This document shows, piece by piece, positions 28,451 to 36,848 of a stretch of 64,000 nucleotides of DNA; position 1 is the first letter of the stretch, and each line of letters begins with the position of its first letter. The stretch covers positions 186,001-250,000 of the forward strand of contig NZ_JAIUHR010000004.1 in assembly GCF_020165195.1 (NCBI RefSeq), written 5' to 3'. The notes beneath the pieces were generated by a model. That model searched no databases and was not told where the DNA came from. It saw only the letters and a list, made by a program, of their open reading frames with translations. The translations under genes and the position numbers were made by a program. The stretch is from Mesorhizobium sp. CA14 (GTDB lineage Bacteria > Pseudomonadota > Alphaproteobacteria > Rhizobiales > Rhizobiaceae).

Positions 28451-28774
28451 TCAGTGCTTCGACTGGCGCTTCGGCTCGTAGCGGCCATCCGGCAGCTTGT
28501 CGAACATCTCGCCGATCTGCGGATGCCGCACCGGCTCGCCCGACCGGTCCTCGAGCAGGTTCTGCTCGGACACGTAGGCGATGTATTCGGTCTCCGAATT
28601 CTCCGCCAGAAGATGGTAGAAAGGCTGGTCCTTGCGCGGGCGCACGTCGGCCGGAATGGCTTCGTACCATTCCTCGGTGTTGGCGAATTCGGGGTCGACG
28701 TCGAAGATCACGCCGCGGAACGGAAACAGCCTGTGGCGAACCACTTGCCCGATCGAGAATTTGGCCGTCTTCAT
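28451..28774 (-). CDS. hspQ: Heat shock protein HspQ
   Basis: The 107-residue protein matches HspQ: AKFSIGQVVRHRLFPFRGVIFDVDPEF, then EWYEAIP, PFYHLLAENS and AYVSEQNLL. In enterobacteria HspQ is a Lon-binding factor that modulates proteolysis of specific substrates. The ATG at 28774 gives the family N-terminus; GTG at 28786 is an alternative. Upstream (28787-28832) an inverted repeat can pair AGGCGCC with GGCGCCT or CTTAGG with CCTAAG. It may be an operator or leader hairpin for a heat-regulated gene. Confidence 0.88.
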   Translation of the reverse strand: MKTAKFSIGQVVRHRLFPFRGVIFDVDPEFANTEEWYEAIPADVRPRKDQPFYHLLAENSETEYIAYVSEQNLLEDRSGEPVRHPQIGEMFDKLPDGRYEPKRQSKH

Positions 28775-28890
28775 CACGTTCACCACTTAGGTTCCGAGGC
28801 GCCTTTCGAGGCTGCGCACAAGGCGCCTAAGACCTTGAATTTACACGTCACGCAGCCAAAAATCGACCCCGACTTTCGGCTTGGGCCTAT

Positions 28891-29115
28891 TTGGCGCAGG
28901 CGCTGCCGCAATTCAATAGCCAAGTCCTCGACCTCGGACGAAGCAACGAGGCAGCGACGGCGATCAATGTCTTCGTGATCGCGCAGCAGTACGGCGTGTG
29001 GGTGCAGCGGGCCTCGGCCAGCGTGCTGATCACGACACGCTTTTCGGTGGTGACGGTGACCGCGCTGCTTTATGCGATCCGGCACGGAATCCTAACGGCC
29101 AACCTCTTTCCTTAG
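28891..29115 (+). pseudogene. Remnant of an AEC-family (auxin efflux carrier type) transporter, C-terminus only
   Basis: About 74 codons encode the typical last two helices of AEC permeases: INVFVIAQQYGVWVQRAS, then LITTRFSVVTVTALLYAI and an end resembling ...DLFP. The preceding ~240 residues of the family are absent; only a short unrelated lead-in starting at a TTG precedes it. The 3' end overlaps the stop region of the convergent UbiH-like gene by 24 bases. I read this as the tail of a deleted transporter gene. Confidence 0.6.
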
Positions 29116-30303
29116 GCCGCCGGCAATCGCGCGAAAACCGCTGCCGGGCCGCAGCCCCTCGCGCATGAAGAAGGCACGCAGCGGCGCGAAGCTGCCCAGC
29201 GCATTGAGGCCGGCGCTACGCGCCAGCTGCGCCGGCAGCATATCGGACAAGAGCGACATGTTGAGCAGGTTCACCGCGCCGCTGCGCGCCCATATGTCGG
29301 GCCGGCGCCTTGTGTCATAGGCGGCGAGGGTCCGGCGCGATCCGGGATCACCGCTGTTTTCACTCGCGATTCCAATCAGATCTTCGATATCCCTGATGCC
29401 GAGGTTGAGGCCTTGGGCGCCGATCGGCGGAAACACATGCGCCGCTTCGCCGACCAGCGCCACGCGGTTTTGCGCGAAACGGCCGGGCGAGGCCGCCGAC
29501 AAGGGATAGACCTGGCGGCCCGGCTCGACTGAGACGCGGCCAAGCATCGACTGCATCTGTTCCTCGACGCGGCCCGACAGGGCTGCATCGTCGAGCGCCG
29601 CAAGCTCCTGCGCCGTCTCCGGCTTCACCACCCAGACAAGGCTGGAGCGCCTGCCGGGCAGCGGCACTTGCGTAAACGGCCCCGTTTCGGTGTGGAATTC
29701 GGTCGAGACGAAGCCATGCTCGCTGCGGTGGCCGAAATTGAGGACGAGTGCCGACTGCGGATAGGGCCGCGCGGAGGCGCGAATGCCGGCGGCTTCCCGC
29801 GCCGGAGACAGGCGCCCGTCGGCGGCGACCGCCAGCGATGCCGAGACTTCGCTGCCGTCGGCCAGCCTTGCATGGGCCCGGTCGGCGTCAAGATTCCAGG
29901 ACTCGACGGTGGATTTCAGCCAATGAATGCGACCATGAGCTGAAACGGCCCTGGCGAGGATGGGGATGAGAGCCTTGTTCGGCAAATTGAGCCCGAACTG
30001 TTCCTCGCCGATCTCGCTGGCGCGAAAGGTGACGGTTGGGCTTCGGATCAGCCGCCTTGTGGCGTCGACGATGCGCATCGCCTTGAGCGGCGCGGCCTGC
30101 GTCCTCAGTTCGGCAAGGACACCCAGCCGGTCGAGGACCTTCAGCGCCGGATTCATGAGGGCCGTGGTGCGGCCGTCGGCGGTGTTGACCTCAGGGCCGA
30201 CCAGCGTCACGCCGAAACCGGCCTCGGCAAAGCCGAGCGCCGCGATCAGGCCGGCAGGACCGCTGCCGGCAACCAGGATGCGGGCTTTGTCGTTGTGCTC
30301 CAC
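29092..30303 (-). CDS. UbiH/UbiF-family FAD-dependent hydroxylase
   Basis: This 403-residue flavoprotein monooxygenase has the Rossmann FAD motif GSGPAGLIAALGFAEAG at the N-terminus. The DG motif appears as AVAADGRLSPAR, and the GD-like motif as VALVGEAAHVFPPIGAQGLN; the usual Asp is Glu. Members hydroxylate the ubiquinone ring (UbiH/UbiF/UbiI/UbiL). Which carbon is modified cannot be read from sequence alone. Its stop overlaps the AEC remnant on the other strand. Confidence 0.87.
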   Translation of the reverse strand: MEHNDKARILVAGSGPAGLIAALGFAEAGFGVTLVGPEVNTADGRTTALMNPALKVLDRLGVLAELRTQAAPLKAMRIVDATRRLIRSPTVTFRASEIGEEQFGLNLPNKALIPILARAVSAHGRIHWLKSTVESWNLDADRAHARLADGSEVSASLAVAADGRLSPAREAAGIRASARPYPQSALVLNFGHRSEHGFVSTEFHTETGPFTQVPLPGRRSSLVWVVKPETAQELAALDDAALSGRVEEQMQSMLGRVSVEPGRQVYPLSAASPGRFAQNRVALVGEAAHVFPPIGAQGLNLGIRDIEDLIGIASENSGDPGSRRTLAAYDTRRRPDIWARSGAVNLLNMSLLSDMLPAQLARSAGLNALGSFAPLRAFFMREGLRPGSGFRAIAGGLRKEVGR

Positions 30304-30406
30304 GCCAAGGCTTCCACAATGCGAGGCGACCCCGTCGGGCCTTTATCGGGATATAGGTCAGATCGGCCGGCTTGATCAACGCGGCGATTCAGCCCATTCG
30401 ATTGCA

Positions 30407-31297
30407 ATGAGCGGCGAACAGCATGATTTCAGCCATCTCGACCGCGCCGGCCGCGCGACGGCGGGCGTGGCGCGCAGCCCGCGCCTCGCTGTCATGCTCA
30501 CCATCGGCATCGGCATAGCCTTTGCGTGGTTCCTTCTCGGCGCAATGGCGATCCGCGGTGCCGAAAGCCGCCCCGCCGGCGCGCCAGGCGACATGCTGCT
30601 GAAAAATCTGCCGAGCCTGCCGTTGCCGGATTTTCTCGACCGGTTCTTCGCTCTTTGCCTCGTGCCGGCGCCGCTTGCCGGCCCGACCGGCCTGCAAGCA
30701 TCGGCGCTTGTGCTGATGTGGTTCCTGATGGCCGTGGCGACGATGCTGCCTTCGGCGGCGCCGCTGGTCCGCATCTATTGCGAAATCGCCGATACCGCGA
30801 GGATCAAGGGCGAGCCCGTCGTTCATCCGCTGGTGCTTGTCGCCGGATACCTTGCAACATGGTTTGCCGCATCCGTCGGCTTCACCACGTTGACGCTCGC
30901 GGCCTACGCCTTTGCCGGTTCCGGCCGGATGCTCGATCCTGCCGTCGGCCTCGCCGGCGCCGCCGCGCTGCTTGTCGCCGGCCTCTATCAATTCAGTGGC
31001 CTGAAACAGGCATGCCTGGAAAAATGCCGCAACCCGTTCTCGATCCTGTTCGCCAACTGGAGCGCGAAACCGGGCCACATCTTCCGGCTCGGCCTGGAAC
31101 AGGGTGTCTGGTGCCTCGGCTGCTGCTGGGCGCTCATGCTGGTGATGTTCGCCGTCGGGGCGATGAACGTCTTCTGGATGGCGCTGATCGGCCTGTTCAC
31201 CCTGACCGAGAAACAGACCGCCGGCAGGGTGGTCAGCCGGGTTGCCGGTGCGATACTGCTTGTGTGGGCGGCTGCCCTGCTATTAGTTTCGGCGTGA
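30407..31297 (+). CDS. DUF2182 predicted metal-binding integral membrane protein
   Basis: The 296-residue protein has about six transmembrane helices and the DUF2182 signatures QFSGLKQACLEKCRNP and GVWCLGCCWALMLVMFAVGAMN. The paired Cys motifs suggest metal or thiol chemistry in the membrane. The ATG at 30407 is the first reasonable start; the frame extends upstream but overlaps the divergent hydroxylase gene. It is followed 11 bases later by a DUF1326 protein. The two families commonly co-occur, which implies a joint function that is still unknown. Confidence 0.87.
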   Translation: MSGEQHDFSHLDRAGRATAGVARSPRLAVMLTIGIGIAFAWFLLGAMAIRGAESRPAGAPGDMLLKNLPSLPLPDFLDRFFALCLVPAPLAGPTGLQASALVLMWFLMAVATMLPSAAPLVRIYCEIADTARIKGEPVVHPLVLVAGYLATWFAASVGFTTLTLAAYAFAGSGRMLDPAVGLAGAAALLVAGLYQFSGLKQACLEKCRNPFSILFANWSAKPGHIFRLGLEQGVWCLGCCWALMLVMFAVGAMNVFWMALIGLFTLTEKQTAGRVVSRVAGAILLVWAAALLLVSA

Positions 31298-31308
31298 GGG
31301 AGAATTCG

Positions 31309-31923
31309 ATGACCGACCAAAGCTGGGCAATGAAAGGGGAGCTGGTACTCTCCTGCAATTGCACGGTTTTTTGTCCCTGCGTGCTGTCGCTCGGCAGCCA
31401 TCCGCCGACCGAGGGCTACTGCCAGACCTGGGCAGGCTTCCGCATCGATGCGGGCCATTTCGGCGAGGTCGAGCTTTCCGGCCTCAATCTCGGCCTGATC
31501 ATGGAAATTCCCGGCTATATGAGCCGCGGCAACTGGACGGCCGGCCTGTTCATCGACAAGCGCGCCTCGATCTATGCGGTGAAGGCGCTGACCAAGATCT
31601 TCACCGGCAAGGCCGGCGGCACCACCTCGCTGCTGTCGATCCTCGTCGGGAAATTCCTCGGCGTCGAGCAGGTGCCGATTACCTACGAGACCCGCGACAG
31701 GACACGCGTCTTCCAGATTCCCAAGATTGTCGACGGCGCGGTGACGCCCATTCCCGGCAAGGACCGTGAGAAGGATACGGTGATTACCAATTCCGAATAT
31801 TGGATCGCGCCGGAGATCATCGTGGCAAAGTCCGACAAGAGCAAGATGCGCGCCTTCGGCCGCAACTGGAATTTCGCCGGCCGCTCGGCCGAAATCTGCA
31901 AGCTGGACTGGCGGGGACCGTGA
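31309..31923 (+). CDS. DUF1326 domain protein
   Basis: The 204-residue cytosolic protein has the family's N-terminal Cys cluster (LSCNCTVFCPCVLSL) and the core GHFGEVELSGLNLGLIMEIPG. The cluster is a plausible metal site. GAGGGA lies 8 bases before the ATG. It is sandwiched between the DUF2182 gene (11-base gap) and pcs (GTGA overlap), so all three are one operon. The role of DUF1326 is not established. Confidence 0.88.
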   Translation: MTDQSWAMKGELVLSCNCTVFCPCVLSLGSHPPTEGYCQTWAGFRIDAGHFGEVELSGLNLGLIMEIPGYMSRGNWTAGLFIDKRASIYAVKALTKIFTGKAGGTTSLLSILVGKFLGVEQVPITYETRDRTRVFQIPKIVDGAVTPIPGKDREKDTVITNSEYWIAPEIIVAKSDKSKMRAFGRNWNFAGRSAEICKLDWRGP

Positions 31924-32738
31924 GCAAGAACACAAGGGCCGGCAAGGCAGCCAAGAAGATCGCGCAACGGATCCCGTTGCCGAAGAAGAAGGTGACGTGG
32001 CCGCAGGCGCGAGCGTTCTCCGTGCATCTGCTCACCGCGTCGGGGTCGTTCCTTGCCTTCCTGTCGTTGGTGGCGGCAAGCGAGCAACGCTGGACGGCGA
32101 TGTTCTGGTGGCTGGGGCTGGCGCTGTTCGTCGACGGTATCGACGGCCCGATCGCCAGGAAGCTCGAGGTCAAGGAAATCCTGCCGACATGGTCGGGCGA
32201 ACTCCTCGACAACATCATCGACTATGTCACTTACGTGCTCATTCCGGCTTTCGCGCTCTATCAGCGCGGCTTCATGGGCGAGAATCTATCCTTCCTGTCG
32301 GCGGCCATCATCGTCGTCTCCAGCGCGATCTACTATGCCGACACCGGCATGAAGACGAAGGAGAACTTCTTCAAGGGGTTCCCGGTTGTCTGGAACATGG
32401 TGGTGTTCACGCTCTTCGTCATCGAACCAGGGCAATGGGTATCTTTCGCTGTTGTGGTGGTTGCGGGCATTTTGACCTTCGTGCCGATCAATTTCATCCA
32501 TCCGGTGCGTGTCGTGCGGCTGAGGCCGGTCAATCTCGGCATGACGCTTTTGTGGTGCGCCTTCGGCGCGCTGGCGCTGGCCCAGGCGGCACTCGCCGCC
32601 TTCTATGACAAGATCGGCGTACTGGGGGAACAGGTCAGCGATTTCACCAAGATCGGCATCACAATCACCGGCCTCTATCTCGCCTGCATCGGGGGCGTCA
32701 TGCAGATGTTTCCCAATCTGGGCGCCAAGAAGCCCTGA
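31920..32738 (+). CDS. pcs: Phosphatidylcholine synthase (CDP-diacylglycerol-choline O-phosphatidyltransferase)
   Basis: The 272-residue inner-membrane enzyme condenses CDP-diacylglycerol with choline to phosphatidylcholine, a one-step route typical of rhizobia and other host-associated alphaproteobacteria. The modified CDP-alcohol motif is visible as DGIDGPIAR followed 12 residues on by GELLDNIID. About seven hydrophobic helices follow a basic N-terminus. The GTG start overlaps the stop of the DUF1326 gene (GTGA), giving translational coupling. Confidence 0.93.
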   Translation: MSKNTRAGKAAKKIAQRIPLPKKKVTWPQARAFSVHLLTASGSFLAFLSLVAASEQRWTAMFWWLGLALFVDGIDGPIARKLEVKEILPTWSGELLDNIIDYVTYVLIPAFALYQRGFMGENLSFLSAAIIVVSSAIYYADTGMKTKENFFKGFPVVWNMVVFTLFVIEPGQWVSFAVVVVAGILTFVPINFIHPVRVVRLRPVNLGMTLLWCAFGALALAQAALAAFYDKIGVLGEQVSDFTKIGITITGLYLACIGGVMQMFPNLGAKKP

Positions 32739-32795
32739 TCCTGGATCAGGATATTTTTGGCTGAATGGTCATCCTGGCCCTAGCCGTCTATCGGC

Positions 32796-32837
32796 GCATG
32801 ATTTTCCGAAAATCGGTTCTCCCTTTCGGAATCATGT
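32796..32837. repeat. Dispersed palindromic intergenic repeat, copy 3
   Basis: The arms GCATGATTTTCCGAAAA and TTTCGGAATCATG are complementary around ATCGGTTCTCCC. The copy lies between pcs and the quinone reductase gene. Confidence 0.65.
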
Positions 32838-32874
32838 TTCCAGATCGTGCACGTAGCCTTCAGAGAGTTGAGCG

Positions 32875-33852
32875 ATGTCCAAGGCAATCCGCATCCACGC
32901 CAATGGCGGCCCCGAAGTCCTGGCTTATGAAAATGCCGATCCCGGCCAGCCGGGAGAAGGCCAGATCCTGATCCGGCACACGGCGATCGGCCTCAACTTC
33001 ATCGATGTCTATTATCGCTCCGGACTTTACCCGCCGCTCGGCGGTTTTCCGCTGATCCCGGGCGGCGAAGCGGCAGGCGTCGTGCTGGCGCTCGGCGCCG
33101 GTGTTGATTGGCTGAAGCCAGGCGACCGCATCGCCTATGCCGTCAATGTCGGGGCCTACGCTGAGCAACGGGTGATCGCCGCAGACCGCGTGGTCAAAGT
33201 GCCGGACGGCATCAGCGATGAGCAGGCGGCGGCGATGATGCTGAAGGGCATGACGGCCGAATACTTGTTGCGCCGGACCTTCCCGGTGAAGGCCGGCGAC
33301 ACGATCCTCTACCACGCAGCCGCCGGCGGCGTCGGGCTGATCCTCGGCCAATGGGCAAAGCATCTTGGCGCAACCGTGATCGGCACCGCGAGCTCCGCCG
33401 ACAAGATCGAGCTCGCCCGGGCGCATGGCTTCGATCATGTCATCAACTACAAGGAGCAGGATTTCGTCGCCGGCGTCGCGGCGCTTACCGGCGGGAAGAA
33501 ATGCGACGTCGTCTACGATTCCGTCGGCGCCGACACTTTTCCGGCATCGCTCGATTGCCTGCGGCCGCTTGGCATGTTCGTCAGCTTCGGCCAGTCGTCC
33601 GGGCCGATCCCGCCTTTCTCGATGTCGCTGCTGGCGCAGAAGGGCTCGCTCTACGCGACCCGGCCGACGCTCTTCGTCTACAATGCCAGGCGCGAGGATC
33701 TGGTGAAGTCGGCCGAAGCACTTTTCGACGTGGTCAGGAGCGGCGCCGTCGAGATCAAGATCAACCAGCGCTATGCGCTGAAGGACGCCGCAAAGGCGCA
33801 AGCTGATCTCGAAGCGCGCAAGACCACGGGCACGACTATCCTCATTCCTTAG
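32875..33852 (+). CDS. qor: NADPH:quinone oxidoreductase (QOR, MDR superfamily)
   Basis: The 325-residue zinc-free medium-chain dehydrogenase matches quinone oxidoreductase: GLNFIDVYYRSGLYP, GGEAAGVVLALG, and the NADPH-binding YHAAAGGVGLILGQWAKHLGA. The catalytic zinc cysteines of alcohol dehydrogenases are absent. It reduces quinones by single-electron transfer in the cytosol. Intergenic repeats sit on both sides of the gene (copies 3 and 4), so it is probably its own transcription unit. Confidence 0.92.
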   Translation: MSKAIRIHANGGPEVLAYENADPGQPGEGQILIRHTAIGLNFIDVYYRSGLYPPLGGFPLIPGGEAAGVVLALGAGVDWLKPGDRIAYAVNVGAYAEQRVIAADRVVKVPDGISDEQAAAMMLKGMTAEYLLRRTFPVKAGDTILYHAAAGGVGLILGQWAKHLGATVIGTASSADKIELARAHGFDHVINYKEQDFVAGVAALTGGKKCDVVYDSVGADTFPASLDCLRPLGMFVSFGQSSGPIPPFSMSLLAQKGSLYATRPTLFVYNARREDLVKSAEALFDVVRSGAVEIKINQRYALKDAAKAQADLEARKTTGTTILIP

Positions 33853-33879
33853 AGAGCTTCGCGGAAGCGAAGTACCGCT

Positions 33880-33934
33880 CTATCGCAATTCCGGACGGAA
33901 AACCGCTTTACGCCCTTCGGCACCTTGCTCTATC
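33880..33934. repeat. Dispersed palindromic intergenic repeat, copy 4 (diverged)
   Basis: The core CGGAAAACCGCTTTACGCCC with CTTCGGCACCTTGCTC resembles copy 2. Just upstream is an exact hairpin CTTCGC-GGAA-GCGAAG (about 33859-33874). A second strong hairpin, GCCGTGCC-CGAA-GGCACGGC, is at 33960-33979 within outer TTTTTC...GAAAAA arms. Together they fill the 306-base gap before the ABC operon, which also must hold that operon's promoter. Confidence 0.5.
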
Positions 33935-34158
33935 CGGCTGCCTTGTTTTTCGGCGGCTTGCCGTGCCCGAAGGCACGGCTTGCCTGAAAAACGATGCGGA
34001 TTTGCCGTTGTTCTCAAGAGATCTATCTTAGCCCTTGAGTTTCCGCTGAAATTCTTGAAGCTCTTTCAAGTTGGGTGCTGCTTTCCGATGGGAGCCGGCC
34101 GCGCATACCATGATCGCGGGAACACAGAACATATCCGGGAAACTGGATGGGAGGCACT

Positions 34159-35724
34159 GTGAGTGCAAATCATGACAGGGCGAACCTGCTCGAAGTTCGT
34201 GGCCTTACCAAGGTTTTTGGCACGCTGACGGCGTGCGATCACGTCGATCTCAACATCGCAAAGGGCGAGATCCACGCGCTGCTCGGCGAGAACGGCGCTG
34301 GCAAGTCGACGCTGGTCAAAATGCTGTTCGGATCGCTCGAGCCGAACTCGGGCGAGATCTTCTGGGACGGCAAGCTGGTCAAGATCACCAGCCCGGGCGT
34401 GGCCAAGAAGCTCGGCATCGGCATGGTGTTCCAGCATTTCTCGCTCTTCGAGGCGCTGACGGCGGCCGAGAATATCGCGCTTTCGCTCAATGACGGTTCG
34501 CCGATCAGCACCATTGCGGCGAAGGCGAGGGCGCTGTCCTTCAGCTATGGACTGCCGCTCGATCCGGACTCGCTGGTCGGAGATCTCTCCGTCGGCGAAC
34601 GCCAGCGCATCGAGATCATCCGCTGCCTGCTGCAGACGCCGCAGCTCATCATTCTCGACGAGCCGACCTCGGTGCTGACACCGCAGGAGGCCGACAAGCT
34701 GTTCGAGACGCTGGAGCGCCTGCGCTCGGAAGGCAAGTCGATCCTCTACATCTCGCACCGGCTGGAAGAGGTCAAACGCATCTGCGACCGCGCTACGGTG
34801 CTTCGCCACGGCAAGGTCGTCGGCCACTGCAATCCACGTGAGGAGACAGCCGCATCGCTTGCCCGCATGATGGTCGGCAGCGAGGTCAAGGCGGTGGTGC
34901 GTGCGCCGGCGGAAGGCATCGAAACGGCGCCGGCGCTGCTTGAAATCCGCGGCCTCAACCGCAAGCCGGCCACGCCCTTCGCCATCCCACTGAAGAACAT
35001 CAACCTCACCGTACGTGCCGGCGAAGTGATCGGCATCGCCGGCGTCGCCGGCAACGGCCAGGGCGAGTTCTTCGAATCCGTCTCCGGCGAAGTGCTGCAG
35101 CAGGATGCCGGTTCCGTGCGCATCCGCGGCAAGGATGCCGGCGGCCTGTCGATCACCGGCCGGCGGCTGATGGGAGCCGCCTTCGTGCCGGAGGAGCGGC
35201 TCGGTCATGGCGCGGCGCCGCGCATGAAGCTTTCAGAGAACCTGCTTCTGTCTCGTCACGCCACCGACGGCAAGGCTTTCGTCGGTTCGGGCGGCACGGT
35301 CAAGAACGGCGCGGTTTATAGCGCCGCCCAGCGCATCATTAAAGCCATGGATGTGCGCAAGAGCGCACCCGATCCGGAGGCCGCCGCGCTGTCGGGCGGC
35401 AATTTGCAGAAATTCATTGTCGGCCGCGAGCTCGACCGCAGGCCCAGCGTCATGATCGTCAACCAGCCGACCTGGGGCGTGGACGCTGGTGCGGCCGCCC
35501 ACATTCGCCAGGCTTTGATCGAGCTCGCCCGGAGCGGCTCCGCTGTCCTGGTCATCAGCCAGGACCTTGACGAATTGTTCGAACTGTCGGACGCCATCGC
35601 CGTCATGCACAACGGAGAACTGTCGACGCCGCTGCCGATCGCCGAGGCGACTTTCGAGAAGGTCGGCCTGTTGATGGGCGGCGCCGAGCCCGGACATGCC
35701 GAACACAGCTTGGAGGTCGCATGA
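34159..35724 (+). CDS. BMP/nucleoside-type ABC importer, ATP-binding protein (two ABC domains)
   Basis: This is a 521-residue protein from GTG 34159, which has GGGAGG 4 bases upstream; ATG 34147 is an alternative. Two ATPase domains are in tandem. The first has Walker A GENGAGKST, a signature-like LSVGERQR and Walker B LIILDEPTS. The second has a degenerate Walker A (GVAGNGQGE), signature LSGGNLQK and MIVNQPTWGVD in place of a canonical Walker B. That arrangement is usual for ribose/nucleoside importers. It heads the operon, overlapping the first permease gene by 4 bases. Confidence 0.92.
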   Translation: MSANHDRANLLEVRGLTKVFGTLTACDHVDLNIAKGEIHALLGENGAGKSTLVKMLFGSLEPNSGEIFWDGKLVKITSPGVAKKLGIGMVFQHFSLFEALTAAENIALSLNDGSPISTIAAKARALSFSYGLPLDPDSLVGDLSVGERQRIEIIRCLLQTPQLIILDEPTSVLTPQEADKLFETLERLRSEGKSILYISHRLEEVKRICDRATVLRHGKVVGHCNPREETAASLARMMVGSEVKAVVRAPAEGIETAPALLEIRGLNRKPATPFAIPLKNINLTVRAGEVIGIAGVAGNGQGEFFESVSGEVLQQDAGSVRIRGKDAGGLSITGRRLMGAAFVPEERLGHGAAPRMKLSENLLLSRHATDGKAFVGSGGTVKNGAVYSAAQRIIKAMDVRKSAPDPEAAALSGGNLQKFIVGRELDRRPSVMIVNQPTWGVDAGAAAHIRQALIELARSGSAVLVISQDLDELFELSDAIAVMHNGELSTPLPIAEATFEKVGLLMGGAEPGHAEHSLEVA

Positions 35725-36848
35725 TGCGCATCGAACTCGTCAAACGCCCGCAGCGCTCGGCGCTGTTCTCGATGCTGTCGCCCTTCATCGCCTTCGCGCT
35801 GACGATCATTGCCGGCGCCATCATGTTTGCGCTGCTCGGCGTCAATCCGCTCAACGCCTTCGAGATCTATTTCGTTGAGCCGATCAGCCAGGTCTGGCAG
35901 TTGCATGAGCTGGCGATCAAGGCAGCGCCGCTGATCCTGATCGCGGTCGGCCTGTCGGTCTGCTACAAGGCCAATATCTGGAACATCGGCGCCGAAGGCC
36001 AGTTCATTTTCGGCGCGATCTTCGGCTCGATCATCCCGGTGTTGTTCCCGCAATTCGAAGGCCCGCTGGTAATCCCGCTGATGCTTTTGCTGGGCATGGT
36101 CGGCGGCGCCTTCTACGCATCGATCCCGGCGCTTTTGAAGACGCGCTTCAGCACCAATGAGATCCTCACCAGCCTGATGCTGGTCTATGTCGCGCAGCTT
36201 TTCCTCGACTGGCTGGTGCGCGGCCCGTGGCGCGATCCGCAAGGCCACGGCTTCCCGCAAACCATCCAGTTCGGCGATTCCGCCGTGCTGCCTGAGCTGA
36301 TGCCCGATGCCGGCCGCGCCAATTGGGGTTTCGTCTTCGCGCTGGTCGCCGCGGTAGCGATCTGGCTGATGATGAGCCGCATGCTGAAAGGGTTCGAGGT
36401 CCGCGTGCTGGGTTCAAGCCCGAGGGCAGGGCGCTTTGCCGGCTTCGGCTTCAACAAGATGGTGTTCTTCGCCTTCCTTCTGTCCGGGGCGCTGGCCGGT
36501 CTGGCCGGCATCTCGGAGGTGTCCGGCGCCATCGGCCAGCTGCAGCCGGTGATCTCGCCCGGCTACGGCTTCACCGCCATCATCGTCGCCTTCCTTGGGC
36601 GCCTCAATCCGCTGGGCATCGTCGCGGCGGGCCTGGTGCTGGCGCTGACCTATCTCGGCGGCGAGGCGGTGCAGAGCGCGCTCGGCATTTCCGACAAGGT
36701 GGCGCGGGTCTTCCAGGGCATGCTTCTGTTCTTCGTGCTCGGCTGCGACACGCTCATCCACTACCGCATCCGCCTGATCGGCATGGCGCTGACGAAGCCG
36801 AAGGGCGCGGCGCTCGAAGCAGCGCCCAAGCTCGGGGAGGCCCGCTGA
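35721..36848 (+). CDS. BMP/nucleoside-type ABC importer, permease 1
   Basis: The 375-residue permease of the BPD_transp_2 type has about nine hydrophobic helices. Signatures include NIWNIGAEGQFIFGAIFGS and GALAGLAGISEVSGAIGQLQ. It is related to YufP/NupP permeases of nucleoside importers. It overlaps the ATPase gene (ATGA) and the second permease gene (TGATG), so the three are translationally coupled. Confidence 0.92.
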   Translation: MMRIELVKRPQRSALFSMLSPFIAFALTIIAGAIMFALLGVNPLNAFEIYFVEPISQVWQLHELAIKAAPLILIAVGLSVCYKANIWNIGAEGQFIFGAIFGSIIPVLFPQFEGPLVIPLMLLLGMVGGAFYASIPALLKTRFSTNEILTSLMLVYVAQLFLDWLVRGPWRDPQGHGFPQTIQFGDSAVLPELMPDAGRANWGFVFALVAAVAIWLMMSRMLKGFEVRVLGSSPRAGRFAGFGFNKMVFFAFLLSGALAGLAGISEVSGAIGQLQPVISPGYGFTAIIVAFLGRLNPLGIVAAGLVLALTYLGGEAVQSALGISDKVARVFQGMLLFFVLGCDTLIHYRIRLIGMALTKPKGAALEAAPKLGEAR

